Source: Streptomyces sp. ST2-7A
Lineage (GTDB): Bacteria; Actinomycetota; Actinomycetes; Streptomycetales; Streptomycetaceae
Length of the DNA: 64,000 nt
Direction of reading: 5' to 3'
Assembly (NCBI RefSeq): GCF_021390475.1
Contig: NZ_JAJUWS010000001.1
Location: 124,001 to 188,000 of the forward strand
In this document: one piece after another, positions 31,536 to 40,385 of the stretch
How the letters are laid out: each line of letters opens with the position of its first letter
Position numbering within the stretch: the stretch's first letter is position 1
Program-made: the position numbers and the translations under genes
The notes under the pieces: generated by a model
The model's database searches: none
Told to the model about the DNA's origin: nothing
What the model saw: only the letters and a program-made list of their open reading frames with translations

Positions 31536-32590
31536 CACGTAACGCCCCCATGCGATGGCTGCTGATCAGTGGGACGGCAGGTGCCCTCTTCGTGGCAGGA
31601 GGAGGAGTCGCTTCCGCCAGTCCGGTGGGAAAGTGGCCTCCGGCCCAGAACGACGGGCCTTCCGGTGGCATCGATGAAGGTGGTCTCTTCGCCGGTGCCG
31701 GGGGACAGGCGATCACGTGGGACGAGAGTCGGAACGGGTCAGGCAGTTCGACCGGGCCGCTGCGTTCCGCCTCACGCGACTGGACACCGCCTCCGTGCTG
31801 GTACGCGCCCACCTGGAACCCGGAGCAGTTGCGGGAACTCGCGGAGGACAGGTGGGATCCCTCCGGCCACACCGGTCACGCCGCCTCGGCCCTGGGGTGG
31901 ATGTGGCGGCACTACGACGGCGGGGATCCCTACGAGGACTTCAACAGCGAGGAAGCCGGGAACGGCATGTGGTGGGGAGCGGTGGAAAACCCCAGCGAGC
32001 CGGACATCCTGGAACGCATGTCGTGCAGCAACATCCCGTTCTGGGTGGAGGCCGGCGAGACGCCGGACGTGGAGCGGGCACTCTCGCCGCTGATCCTGGC
32101 CGAGTTGGCGTACGAACGCCTCCGGGTACCCGAGACGACCATCACCCTCAGCCCCGAGCGCGAGGACCGACAGGTGGTGAACTTGCCCACCTGGATCTGG
32201 GCGGACGCCGGGGACTTCTCACCCGTGGCGGTCACCGCGAGCCTGGACGGTTGGGGCATGTGGGCCACCACCACCGCCCGTCCCGTCGCCCTGACCATCG
32301 CTCCGGGAACCGCGGACGCCGACCTCTTCCCCGGCTCCGGCCGGTGCCCGATCAACGAGGACGGCTCCATCGGCACCCCCTACGCCACCGGCCGCTCCGG
32401 GGACGACCCGCCCTGCGGGCTCGTCTACCGACGCGCCACCCACCATGTCGACTCCTACCCGCTGACCGCGAGCATCACGTGGGAGGTCTCCTGGGAGGGC
32501 TCTGGGGGCGCCGGCGACACCCTGCCCGCCGCCGTCTTCGACACCACCCGGGACATCGAGGTCATGGAAGTCCAAGCCGTCGTCCGCTGA
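31526..32590 (+). CDS. secreted protein coupled to lipoprotein
   Basis: A 354-residue protein with a signal peptide (about 9-31, MRWLLISGTAGALFVAGGGV then ASAS). The mature protein is rich in Trp (WTPPPCWYAPTWNPEQL; LGWMWRHYDGG; NGMWWGAVENP; LPTWIWADAGDF) and has two likely Cys pairs. It starts at GTG inside the 3' end of the lipoprotein gene (10-base overlap). The two should act together outside the cell. No enzyme motif seen. Confidence 0.8.
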   Translation: MPIARNAPMRWLLISGTAGALFVAGGGVASASPVGKWPPAQNDGPSGGIDEGGLFAGAGGQAITWDESRNGSGSSTGPLRSASRDWTPPPCWYAPTWNPEQLRELAEDRWDPSGHTGHAASALGWMWRHYDGGDPYEDFNSEEAGNGMWWGAVENPSEPDILERMSCSNIPFWVEAGETPDVERALSPLILAELAYERLRVPETTITLSPEREDRQVVNLPTWIWADAGDFSPVAVTASLDGWGMWATTTARPVALTIAPGTADADLFPGSGRCPINEDGSIGTPYATGRSGDDPPCGLVYRRATHHVDSYPLTASITWEVSWEGSGGAGDTLPAAVFDTTRDIEVMEVQAVVR

Positions 32591-32624
32591 CCCCGAGGCG
32601 GGGAGAACCGGCCGAAGAAGCACG

Positions 32625-33245
32625 TCAAAGGCGGTCGATGGCGGTGAGCGCGATGTCGATGTCGATGTCGAAGGGGACGGACAGCTTCAGCCGGTCGTGG
32701 TGGATACCGCTGATGGCGTAGGTCACACCCGCCCGGTCCAGTTCGTAGACGTACACCACCGGGTTGCCGTCCTCGCCCCGCTCCACCCGCCAGAAGTGGC
32801 GGATGCCGGCCCGGGCGTACTTCATCGGTTTGGTCTCCCGGTCGCGGTCCTCGGATTCCGGGGACACGACCTCGACCACCAGGACCACGTCCTCGGCCCG
32901 ACAGGCGGTCCGGTCCCCGTCGTCCTCACCCCCGGCCGGGGAACGGCCCACCATCAGATCGGGCACCGGCCGCTGTCGCGGGGCGAGGATCACGTCGAAC
33001 TCGCGCAGTACCTCGAAGCCCGGAGGAACGGAACGCGGGAGGCCGTACTCCAGGAGACGAATGAAGTGCATGTGGTACTTGCGCTGCGGGCCCGCGAAAA
33101 CGAGGCTCCCGTCAATCAGCTCCGTGTGCGGCGGGAGATCGGGGATGCGGTCGAGAGCCTCGGCGGTGAATCCGCCCGGCGGTGGGACGGCCCATGCGGG
33201 CAGCGGCTCGGGACCGTTCCTCGGAACCTCCATGAACGGGATCAT
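32625..33245 (-). CDS. Uma2 family (PD-(D/E)XK-like) protein
   Basis: A 206-residue protein with the Uma2 layout: HTELIDGSLVFAG (Glu/Asp strand) near 40, PVPDLMV (catalytic Asp) near 95, then VVLVVEVVSPESEDRD and KPMKYARAGIRHFWRV (the D/E-x-K region and following helix). These restriction-endonuclease-fold proteins are very numerous in Streptomyces and of unknown role. The start is 33245 or 33233. It lies downstream of guaA on the same strand with a hairpin between them, so it is probably separately transcribed. Confidence 0.88.
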   Translation of the reverse strand: MIPFMEVPRNGPEPLPAWAVPPPGGFTAEALDRIPDLPPHTELIDGSLVFAGPQRKYHMHFIRLLEYGLPRSVPPGFEVLREFDVILAPRQRPVPDLMVGRSPAGGEDDGDRTACRAEDVVLVVEVVSPESEDRDRETKPMKYARAGIRHFWRVERGEDGNPVVYVYELDRAGVTYAISGIHHDRLKLSVPFDIDIDIALTAIDRL

Positions 33246-33316
33246 GCCCCCGGGGGTCGGAGCCCCGACCGCGAAACGGCTTCGCCGCCACCCGAACGTG
33301 CGAGTGGCGGCGAACA

Positions 33317-33338
33317 GGGGTGACGCCGGGGTCACCCC
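33317..33338 (-). terminator. hairpin after guaA
   Basis: An 8-bp perfect stem (GGGGTGAC / GTCACCCC) with a six-base loop, about 20 bases past the guaA stop. Weak, no T-run. Confidence 0.45.
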
Positions 33339-33357
33339 CGGGAGGGACCGGCGGGGG

Positions 33358-34959
33358 TCACTCCCACTCGATGGTCCCCGGCGGCTTGCTGGTGACGTCG
33401 AGGACGACGCGGTTGACGTCGCGGACCTCGTTGGTGATCCGGGTGGAGATGCGGGCCAGCACCTCGTAGGGCAGCCGGGACCAGTCGGCGGTCATGGCGT
33501 CCTCGGAGGAGACCGGCCGCAGCACGATCGGGTGGCCGTAGGTGCGGCCGTCGCCCTGGACGCCGACGCTGCGCACATCGGCCAGCAGGACCACCGGGCA
33601 CTGCCAGATGTCGCGGTCCAGGCCGGCGGCGGTCAGCTCCTCGCGGGCGATGGCGTCGGCCTCGCGCAGCAGCTCCAGGCGGTCCCGGGTGACCTCGCCG
33701 ACGATGCGGATGCCCAGGCCGGGGCCGGGGAACGGCTGCCGCTGGACGATCTCCTCGGGCAGGCCGAGTTCCTGGCCGACCATCCGGACCTCGTCCTTGA
33801 ACAGCTTGCGCAGCGGCTCGATGAGCTCGAACTCGAGGTCCTCGGGGAGGCCGCCGACGTTGTGGTGGGACTTGATGTTGGCGGTGCCGGTGCCGCCACC
33901 GGACTCCACGACGTCCGGGTAGAGAGTGCCCTGCACGAGGAAGGCGACGTCCTCGCCGGCGTCGTCGGCCTCGGCGACGATCTCGGCCTGGGCCTGCTCG
34001 AAGACCCGGATGAACTCGCGGCCGATGATCTTCCGCTTCCGCTCCGGGTCGGTGACCCCGGCCAGGGCGGACAGGAAACGCTCGGAGGCGTCGACGACCT
34101 TCAGCCGGGCCCCGGTGGCGGCGACGAAGTCCTTCTCGACCTGCTCGGTCTCACCCTTGCGCATGAGACCGTGGTCGACGTACACACAGGTCAGGCGGTC
34201 GCCGATGGCCTTGTTGACGAGGGCGGCGGCCACCGCGGAGTCCACCCCGCCGGAGAGTCCGCAGATCGCCCGCTTGGTGCCGACCCGCTCGCGGATCGCG
34301 GCGACCTGCTCCTCGACGATGGAGCCGGTGGTCCAGGTCGGGGCGATGCCCGCGCCCCGGTACAGGAAGTGCTCCAGGACCTGCTGGCCGTGGGTGGTGT
34401 GCATGACCTCGGGGTGGTACTGCACGCCGTACAGCCGGCGCTCGTCGTTCTCGAAGGCGGCGACGGGCACGAGGTCGGTGGAGGCGGTGACGGCGAAGCC
34501 CTCGGGGGCGGCGGAGCAGGCGTCGCCGTGGGACATCCACACCGTCTGGTCGTCCGGCGTGCCCTCGAAGAGGGTGGAGCCGGACTTGCTGACGGTCAAC
34601 GGGGTGCGGCCGTACTCGCGGGCGCCGTTGTTGTCGACGGTGCCGCCGAGGGTCTCGGCCATCAGCTGGAAGCCGTAGCACATGCCGAAGACGGGGACCC
34701 CCGCCTCGAAGATGGCGCGGTCGATGCCGGGAGCCTCCTCGGCGTAGACGGAGGAGGGGCCGCCGGAGAGGATGATCGCGCTCGGACGGCGGGCCAGCAT
34801 CTCGTCCACCGGCATGGTGGAGGGCACGATCTCGCTGTAGACCCGGGCCTCCCGGACCCGACGGGCGATGAGCTGGGCGTACTGGGCGCCGAAGTCGACG
34901 ACCAGGACGGTGTCGGGGGCGGCGGGTGCTTCCGACGCCAGGGATTCCACGGATGCCAC
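33358..34959 (-). CDS. guaA: GMP synthase (glutamine-hydrolysing)
   Basis: A 533-residue enzyme converting XMP to GMP with glutamine and ATP. The class I glutamine amidotransferase domain is N-terminal ([20 protein letters not shown]; nucleophile Cys in [17 protein letters not shown]). The ATP pyrophosphatase domain carries [16 protein letters not shown], and the dimerisation domain [19 protein letters not shown] ends KPPGTIEWE. Length is normal. I chose GTG at 34959 because GGAAGG lies eight bases upstream and the homologous N-terminus starts here. It diverges from the chorismate mutase leader region. With guaB further right it completes the IMP-to-GMP route. Confidence 0.97.
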   Translation of the reverse strand: MASVESLASEAPAAPDTVLVVDFGAQYAQLIARRVREARVYSEIVPSTMPVDEMLARRPSAIILSGGPSSVYAEEAPGIDRAIFEAGVPVFGMCYGFQLMAETLGGTVDNNGAREYGRTPLTVSKSGSTLFEGTPDDQTVWMSHGDACSAAPEGFAVTASTDLVPVAAFENDERRLYGVQYHPEVMHTTHGQQVLEHFLYRGAGIAPTWTTGSIVEEQVAAIRERVGTKRAICGLSGGVDSAVAAALVNKAIGDRLTCVYVDHGLMRKGETEQVEKDFVAATGARLKVVDASERFLSALAGVTDPERKRKIIGREFIRVFEQAQAEIVAEADDAGEDVAFLVQGTLYPDVVESGGGTGTANIKSHHNVGGLPEDLEFELIEPLRKLFKDEVRMVGQELGLPEEIVQRQPFPGPGLGIRIVGEVTRDRLELLREADAIAREELTAAGLDRDIWQCPVVLLADVRSVGVQGDGRTYGHPIVLRPVSSEDAMTADWSRLPYEVLARISTRITNEVRDVNRVVLDVTSKPPGTIEWE

Positions 34960-35078
34960 GGAGCTTGCCTTCCGGCGGTCGAGGGGTTCTGCCCACGAGT
35001 CTACCGGCCGGTCCGCGGCCGTCTCACGATGCGACCGGGGCGGGGACGGTCCGGCGCGGGGCCGGCATACTCGGCGAC

Positions 35079-35156
35079 ATGTTCCACCGCGCGTTCTTTT
35101 TCTTCGCCTATGGCACCGGCTCGGCCGGCTGTCGGGCGAAACGCTGCGTGCGGTAA
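35079..35156 (+). CDS. Phe-rich leader peptide upstream of chorismate mutase
   Basis: A 25-codon ORF whose residues 2-11 are [10 protein letters not shown]: five Phe and one Tyr in the first 11 codons. It ends 15 bases before a perfect 15-bp hairpin and 115 bases before the chorismate mutase gene, the branch-point enzyme of Phe/Tyr synthesis. This is the classic design of a ribosome-mediated attenuator. No ribosome site precedes the ATG, but CATACT at 35066-35071 is spaced like a -10 box for a leaderless transcript. Inferred from sequence only. Confidence 0.65.
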   Translation: MFHRAFFFFAYGTGSAGCRAKRCVR

Positions 35157-35171
35157 CGACCAGCGATTCTC

Positions 35172-35206
35172 CGGACGCCCCGGGCCGATCAGGCCCGGGG
35201 CGTCCG
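35172..35206 (+). terminator. candidate attenuator hairpin
   Basis: A perfect 15-bp GC stem (35172-35186 with 35192-35206), loop GATCA, between the Phe-rich leader ORF and the chorismate mutase gene. No T-run follows. It would be the attenuating stem; the competing structure should involve the leader ORF region. Confidence 0.65.
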
Positions 35207-35271
35207 TCGTGTGCGGGGAGCCGGGCGGGGTCGGTGGCGGGGTGTGCGGACCGGTGAAGGAGTACACACCC

Positions 35272-35697
35272 ATGACCGTCACGACCACCACGACCGACAC
35301 CGCCATGACCGGCACCACCGCGACCGCCACGACGCCTCCCGTGACGTCCGCCTCCCCGGCCGCCACGGGTCCGTTGTCCCCTCCTCCGGCCGACTCCCCG
35401 GCCCCCGGGCCGGAACGGTCCACGACCGAGTGGACGGGGGCGCGCTCCCCGGCCGCGGCCGGGGAGATCGGTGACGCGCGCGGGGTGATCGACAACCTCG
35501 ACGAACGGATCATCGGATTGATCCGGGAACGGATGGAGGTCTCCGGGCGAATCCAGCGGGCACGGATCGCCTCCGGCGGTCGGCGGGTCCACCTGACCCG
35601 CGAGATGGAGGTGCTGCGGCACTACGGGGACGCCTTCGGTCGTCCCGGCACCGACCTGGCCATGACGCTGTTGGAGCTGGGCCGGGGCCGGATCTGA
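35272..35697 (+). CDS. chorismate mutase, AroQ class
   Basis: A 141-residue protein: about 65 residues of Thr/Pro/Ala-rich, probably disordered lead, then an AroQ helical domain. That domain reads [20 protein letters not shown], then [20 protein letters not shown] and VLRHYGDAF. The Arg and Lys/Arg positions that hold chorismate are present. It turns chorismate into prephenate for Phe and Tyr. The ribosome site GAAGGAG lies 10 bases before the ATG. The preceding leader peptide suggests control by charged tRNA-Phe. The disordered lead is unusual; a downstream start cannot be excluded. Confidence 0.9.
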   Translation: MTVTTTTTDTAMTGTTATATTPPVTSASPAATGPLSPPPADSPAPGPERSTTEWTGARSPAAAGEIGDARGVIDNLDERIIGLIRERMEVSGRIQRARIASGGRRVHLTREMEVLRHYGDAFGRPGTDLAMTLLELGRGRI

Positions 35698-36656
35698 GTC
35701 GGGACGCGGGGGCGCGTGAGGCGCTCCCGGGCTCCCGGCTCGTGCGACCGGGCGGGGTCGTCCGGGTGCGCCGGGGTCCGTACGGGTGTCACCCGTACGG
35801 CACGTGACCGGAGGCCCCGGGTGGTCGTTGGGCCGGGTGCTTCCGGGTCGTTGAGACGGTCGCGGTCCCTTCCGGTGTGGCGAGGGGGGCGCGTCGTGGG
35901 ACCTCGCCCCGGGACGGTGGCCGGACAGCAGGGGACAGCGGACCGGTCACGAGGGGCGGTCGACCCCCGGGACGCCGGGGGTCGGCCGTTCCCGCTCTCG
36001 CGGGGCGGCGAACGCCGGCGATGACCCACCCCGGCCCTGTCGGCCGACCCGCTTCGGCCCCGGCGTCACACCCGGTCACCCGAGGGCGACCCAAAGTCGA
36101 TCATGGAACAACCGGAGTACGCCCATTCGTGACCGGGGCCGTTTTTCTCCCGAACGCGGCCGTTCCGGTACTTGCCCGGGGGCCCCTGATGGCTGAGGAT
36201 TCAGGGACACCCTCGGACCGCCAATGGTCCGACCACGGACGGCGGCGCCACCCCCCGGGCGTCGCCCCACCGGCACCCGTGCCGCCCTGTCGCCGGTGCC
36301 GGTCGGGCCCCGGCGCGTCGCTCTCCCCCCGGAACGCGCGTCGGGGCCTCTCTCGTTCACGGACGCGCCCCGATCGGGGCGCCCCTCGTCAAGTACGCCG
36401 CGCGGGGAGCCGATTCGAGCCGGACAGCCCGGCCCGATGATCGGATGCCGCCCCGATCTCCCGCGGCCGAGCCCGGGAGTGGCGGGCGGGGCCGATGACA
36501 ACTCCTACCCTCACTGGGGGCAGCGTACGCACCCCACGAGGATCGTGATCTTTCCGTGATCACAACGCCTACAACCGATCGCGTGTTCGGCAGGTCACAC
36601 TTGGCGTCACTTCGGATGCGGGAGTCCCTGAACCCGCTTTGAACAAAGGGACCTTG
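35698..36656. other. long non-coding gap with palindromes
   Basis: About 960 bases without a credible gene; open frames are Arg/Gly-rich shadows. 35778-35800 is a perfect 11-bp inverted repeat with a one-base centre (CCGTACGGGTG/CACCCGTACGG), a possible terminator or operator. TGATC-N7-GATCA at 36546-36562 lies about 100 bases before the surface protein gene and could be an operator. The last 120 bases are less GC-rich and should hold that gene's promoter. Confidence 0.45.
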
Positions 36657-37760
36657 ATGAAGCTTCGTCGCGCAATGGCGACAGCAGCGGCCACGGCCGT
36701 GATTGCCCCCGCCGCCCTCCTGGCGGCGGCCCCCGCGTACGCCACCGAGGCGCCGCAGGATGAGACCGGCAGCTCCGAGACCGGAGCGCCCGTCGAGGAG
36801 AAGACCACCGACGAGACCGTCGGTGAGGAGAAGGTCCAGCCGCTCACGGAGGAGACCGCCGACGAGGGCGACGACCACTCCGCCGACGAGGGCGAGGACC
36901 AGTCCACCGACACCCCCGACACCGTGGACGAGACCGAGGAGGACGACGCCCCCGGCGGTCAGGTCCCCGGCGGCCAGATCCCCGGCGGTGACGAGGGCGA
37001 CGAGTCCGAGACCCCCGACGAGGACGAGGACGGCGACTCCGGCGAGGCGCCGGAGGACGAGTTCGCCTTCTGCACCGACCTCGACGCCGACTACGAGGAC
37101 GGTCTGCTGACCGAGGTCGTGGGCCTGTCCGAGACCATCGTCGCGGGCAGCGGCTGGCACGAGTTCGCCATGCACGCCACCAACGTCAGCGACGTGGACC
37201 TTCGCGACGTGATCCTCTGGGCCGAGGTCGAGAACCTCAAGCTCTACGAGGACCTCGAGAAGGGCGAGCTGGACTTCGACAACCTCGACAAGTACTCCTG
37301 GCTGTCCGAGTACGTCAACCTGGAGTTCCGGGGCGACAACGGCTGGGAGTCCCTGGACGACGACGGCTTCGCGGCCGGCGTCTACGCCGAGCTGGACGTC
37401 CTGCCCGCCGGTAGCGACACCGTCGTGACCGACTTCCGGATCTCCATCGACAAGGACGCCCCGACCGTGGACGGTGCCGCCGTCAGCGGTGGCGCCTACA
37501 TCGGTGAGGTCAACGGCCAGGAGTGCGGCTGGGAGGGCGGTTGGTACTACGCCTTCTCCATCACCGCGCCCGGTGGGAACAGCAGCGACAAGGAGGCCGA
37601 GCCCGCCGGCCCGGCCAAGCGCAGCCCGGACCTGCAGCTCGCGCAGACCGGTGCCGGCTCGGGCCTGGCGGTCTACGCCCTGACCGGTGCCGCCGCCGTC
37701 GCGATGGGCGCCGCCGCCGTCTACATGGTGCGTCGTCGCGGCGCGGGTGCCGCCGTCTGA
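36657..37760 (+). CDS. sortase-anchored (LAQTG) acidic surface protein
   Basis: A 367-residue cell-wall protein. The signal peptide is at about 1-33 (ending APAYA). A very acidic Glu/Asp/Thr/Pro tract runs from about 34 to 138. A beta-rich domain follows (DADYEDGLLTEVVGLSETI; WHEFAMHATNVSDVDLRDV). The sorting signal is LAQTG near residue 327 with a hydrophobic tail and final VRRRGAG. LAxTG is the class E sortase motif used in Streptomyces, so it should be linked to peptidoglycan. The start at 36657 follows AAAGGG; an in-frame TTG at 36639 is less likely. Confidence 0.88.
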   Translation: MKLRRAMATAAATAVIAPAALLAAAPAYATEAPQDETGSSETGAPVEEKTTDETVGEEKVQPLTEETADEGDDHSADEGEDQSTDTPDTVDETEEDDAPGGQVPGGQIPGGDEGDESETPDEDEDGDSGEAPEDEFAFCTDLDADYEDGLLTEVVGLSETIVAGSGWHEFAMHATNVSDVDLRDVILWAEVENLKLYEDLEKGELDFDNLDKYSWLSEYVNLEFRGDNGWESLDDDGFAAGVYAELDVLPAGSDTVVTDFRISIDKDAPTVDGAAVSGGAYIGEVNGQECGWEGGWYYAFSITAPGGNSSDKEAEPAGPAKRSPDLQLAQTGAGSGLAVYALTGAAAVAMGAAAVYMVRRRGAGAAV

Positions 37761-37831
37761 TCGGCACCTCCCGACAACACCCCGCGACACCCGTGTGGTG
37801 GGCGCCGTCCGTCGACGCGCCCACCTCACAC

Positions 37832-37863
37832 CCGGGCCGGTTCCCCCACGGGAGCCGGCCCGG
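37832..37863. terminator. hairpin between convergent genes
   Basis: A 14-bp stem with one G-U-type mismatch (37832-37845 with 37850-37863), four-base loop, about 70 bases after the surface protein stop. Probably bidirectional. Confidence 0.6.
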
Positions 37864-38041
37864 GGCCGTTTCCACGCCCGGTTTCCCCCGGGAAACCGAT
37901 GGGTCCTTGCCACGCCTCCGCACGGTCGGACCGCGACCCACCAGCCGGGCGTTCACTCGCGCCACCCCGGCACGCGCCGGGGGCAGCACTGACGGAGCCG
38001 CCCCCGGCCCGACCCTCCGGGCCCGGCGGTCGGAAATCGGG

Positions 38042-40099
38042 TCAGGGCCCCGTACCCGGTTCGGCCGCCGGCGGACGGCGTGCGCCGGTCGTCCCCCCAC
38101 CGCCGGGCGGTGGGTCGTCGCCGGCCCCGTCAGTGCTGCCGCTCCCGCCCCGGGGCGGGAGGGTGGGGACGGGCAGCAGGGGCAGGCGCAGCGCGGCGAA
38201 GGCGTCCGCCGGCACGGCGGGCCGCGCCGGTGGCACCGGTGCCACGCGCCGGTACCCGGCGCCCTGTTCGGGACGCGGGTCCGGCTCGCCCCGGTTGGGC
38301 CACAGGGACATGGCGCGTTCCGCCTGGGCGGTGATGGTCAGCGAGGGGTTGACGCCGAGGTTGGCGGAGACGGCCGCGCCGTCCACGACGCTGATCCCCG
38401 GGTGTCCGTACAGCCGGTGGTAGGGATCCACCACGCCGGTATCGGGCCCGTCCCCGATGGGGCAGCCGCCGAGGAAATGGGCGGTCAGCGGCATCCCGAA
38501 CACCTCCCCCACGTTGGTGCCCGCGAAGCCGCCGATCTCCTCGGCGAGCCGGCGGGCCGCCTCCGCGCCCTCGGGGATCCACTCCGGGTTGGGCGCTCCG
38601 TGCCCCTGCCGGGCGGTGAGCAGGCCCCGGAGGGGCCCGCGTCGCCGCAGGTGGGTGGTGAGCGAGTTGTCGTGGGTCTGCATGACCAGCCCGATGATGG
38701 TGCGTTCGGACCAGCGGTGGTTGGAGAGCGAGCGCAGGAAGCGCACGGGGTGCCGCAGGGCCGAGCCGAGGAAGGCGAGCGGGCGGGGCAGTCGTCCGTC
38801 CCGGCGGAACTGCGCGATGGAGAGCAACCCCATGGCGTTGGAGCCCCGGCCGTAGCGGACCGGCTCGATGTGGGTGTGCTCGTCGGGGTGGATCGAGGAG
38901 GTGATGGCCACGCCCCGGGTGAAGTCGGGTTCGACGGGCGGGCGTCCGGCGGCGGCCAGGGCACGGCGGTAACGGCGGGGGGTGGTCTGCGCGCCGACCA
39001 GGGCCTCGGAGTTGGTTCGGGTGAGGGTGCCGAGGCGGTCGGAGAGGCGGGGCAGCGTGCCGGTGTCGCGCATCCGGTGCAGCAGGGTCTGGGTGCCGTG
39101 GGTACCGGCGGCGAGCACCACCCGGGGGGCGCGCAGCACCCTGGCGTGACGCCGGCGGCGGCGCGGCGGGATGTCGGTGGGCACGACGGTGACGGCGTGG
39201 CCGGTGTTCCCCTCCCGGTCGGTGAACTCGGTGATCGCGGTGACGGTGGTCAGGGGGTGGATCACCGCGCCGGCCCGTTCGGCGAGGTGGAGGTAGTTCT
39301 CGTTGAGGGTGTTCTTGGCGCCGTGCCGGCAGCCGGTCATGCACTCCCCGCAGCGGCTGCACGCCCGCCGTTCGGGGCCGGCGCCGCCGAAGTAGGGGTC
39401 GGGAACCTCCTCGCCGGGGCGGGCGGTGCGGGTGCCGTCGCCGTCCAGGCCGTCGCCGAAGAAGACGCCGACGGGGGTGGGGCGGTAGGTGTGGCCGATG
39501 CCCATGCGTTCGGCGGCGGCCCGCAGGTGCTCGTCGGCGGGGGTGGTGTCGGGGTTGACCCGCACGCCGAGCATCCGGCGCGCCTGCTCGTACCAGGGGG
39601 TCAGCTCCGCCCGCCAGTCGGTGATCCCGGCCCACTGGCGGTCGGTGAAGAAGGCGTCCGGCGGGACATAGAGGGTGTTGCCGTAGTTGAGGGAACCGCC
39701 GCCCACGCCGGCTCCCGCGAGGACGAGGACGTTGTCGAGCGGGTGGACGCGCTGGATGCCGTACAGGCCCAGACCCGGGGCCCACAGGTAGTCGCGCAGG
39801 TTCCAGGAGGTGGCGGGGAGGTCGGCGCGGTCGAAGCGGCGGCCGGCCTCCAGGACGGCGACCCGGTACCCCTTCTCGCTCAGGCGCAGGGCGGCGACGG
39901 CGCCGCCGAAGCCGGAGCCGACGACGATGACGTCGTGGTCGTACTCCCCGCCCCCGTCCCCGGCGCTCTCGGCGCTCTCGGTGTGAGCGCCGGGTTCGGT
40001 GTGGTCGGCACCCTCGATGTGGCCGATCGGCCCCGCCCCACCGGCACCGGGGACACCGTCCCCGGGGCCGGTGGGGCGGTCTGCGGCGGCTTCGGACAC
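38042..40099 (-). CDS. GMC oxidoreductase (cholesterol-oxidase-like)
   Basis: A 685-residue FAD enzyme. After a Gly/Glu-rich 50-residue lead, the Rossmann motif is DHDVIVVGSGFGGAVAALRL. GAGVGGGSLNYGNTL is the second FAD contact. The C-terminal block is SVVDGAAVSANLGVNPSLTI. A Cys-rich insert (ACSRCGECMTGCRHGAKN, four Cys) recalls an iron-sulfur-type or structural cluster. It is found in a subfamily of these oxidoreductases rather than in classical cholesterol oxidase. The GTG start at 40099 has an excellent GGAGGA site. The upstream aldehyde dehydrogenase is on the same strand. Substrate unknown, probably an alcohol or sterol. Confidence 0.9.
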   Translation of the reverse strand: MSEAAADRPTGPGDGVPGAGGAGPIGHIEGADHTEPGAHTESAESAGDGGGEYDHDVIVVGSGFGGAVAALRLSEKGYRVAVLEAGRRFDRADLPATSWNLRDYLWAPGLGLYGIQRVHPLDNVLVLAGAGVGGGSLNYGNTLYVPPDAFFTDRQWAGITDWRAELTPWYEQARRMLGVRVNPDTTPADEHLRAAAERMGIGHTYRPTPVGVFFGDGLDGDGTRTARPGEEVPDPYFGGAGPERRACSRCGECMTGCRHGAKNTLNENYLHLAERAGAVIHPLTTVTAITEFTDREGNTGHAVTVVPTDIPPRRRRRHARVLRAPRVVLAAGTHGTQTLLHRMRDTGTLPRLSDRLGTLTRTNSEALVGAQTTPRRYRRALAAAGRPPVEPDFTRGVAITSSIHPDEHTHIEPVRYGRGSNAMGLLSIAQFRRDGRLPRPLAFLGSALRHPVRFLRSLSNHRWSERTIIGLVMQTHDNSLTTHLRRRGPLRGLLTARQGHGAPNPEWIPEGAEAARRLAEEIGGFAGTNVGEVFGMPLTAHFLGGCPIGDGPDTGVVDPYHRLYGHPGISVVDGAAVSANLGVNPSLTITAQAERAMSLWPNRGEPDPRPEQGAGYRRVAPVPPARPAVPADAFAALRLPLLPVPTLPPRGGSGSTDGAGDDPPPGGGGTTGARRPPAAEPGTGP

Positions 40100-40385
40100 G
40101 GGCGTCCTCCTCTGCGGTGCGGTGCTCGGCGGGCGGGTGGCGGCACGGGACCGGATCGGGTCGAGCGGCGGGCGGGCCACCGGGGTCCCGGGAACGGTCC
40201 GGAGCCGGCCGGGCGTGGTCGGGAGTGGATCGGGTTCGGGGTTCGGGGTTCGGGGTTCGGGCCCGAGGATGACGGCAGGGGGCTCGGAGGCGCGGTATCG
40301 GCCGGCGGGCCGGCGCCCGGGGCGGTCGTCGCCGCCCCGGCCCGGTGGCGGTGTGCCCCGGTCCGGGAGCGGCGCCGGCGGCGGC

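Noticed and set aside
34926..35156. 76-codon version of the leader ORF
   Set aside because: The upstream part is antisense to the guaA start and Pro/Arg-rich; only the last 25 codons have the Phe-rich leader character.
35877..36440. 187-codon frame in the long gap after chorismate mutase
   Set aside because: Arg/Pro-rich, no ribosome site, no motif; typical of open frames by chance in this GC range.
36400..36450. tRNA-like segment (GATTCGAGCC near 36411)
   Set aside because: No matching acceptor, anticodon or D arms can be formed around the T-loop-like word. I found no tRNA or rRNA in the window.
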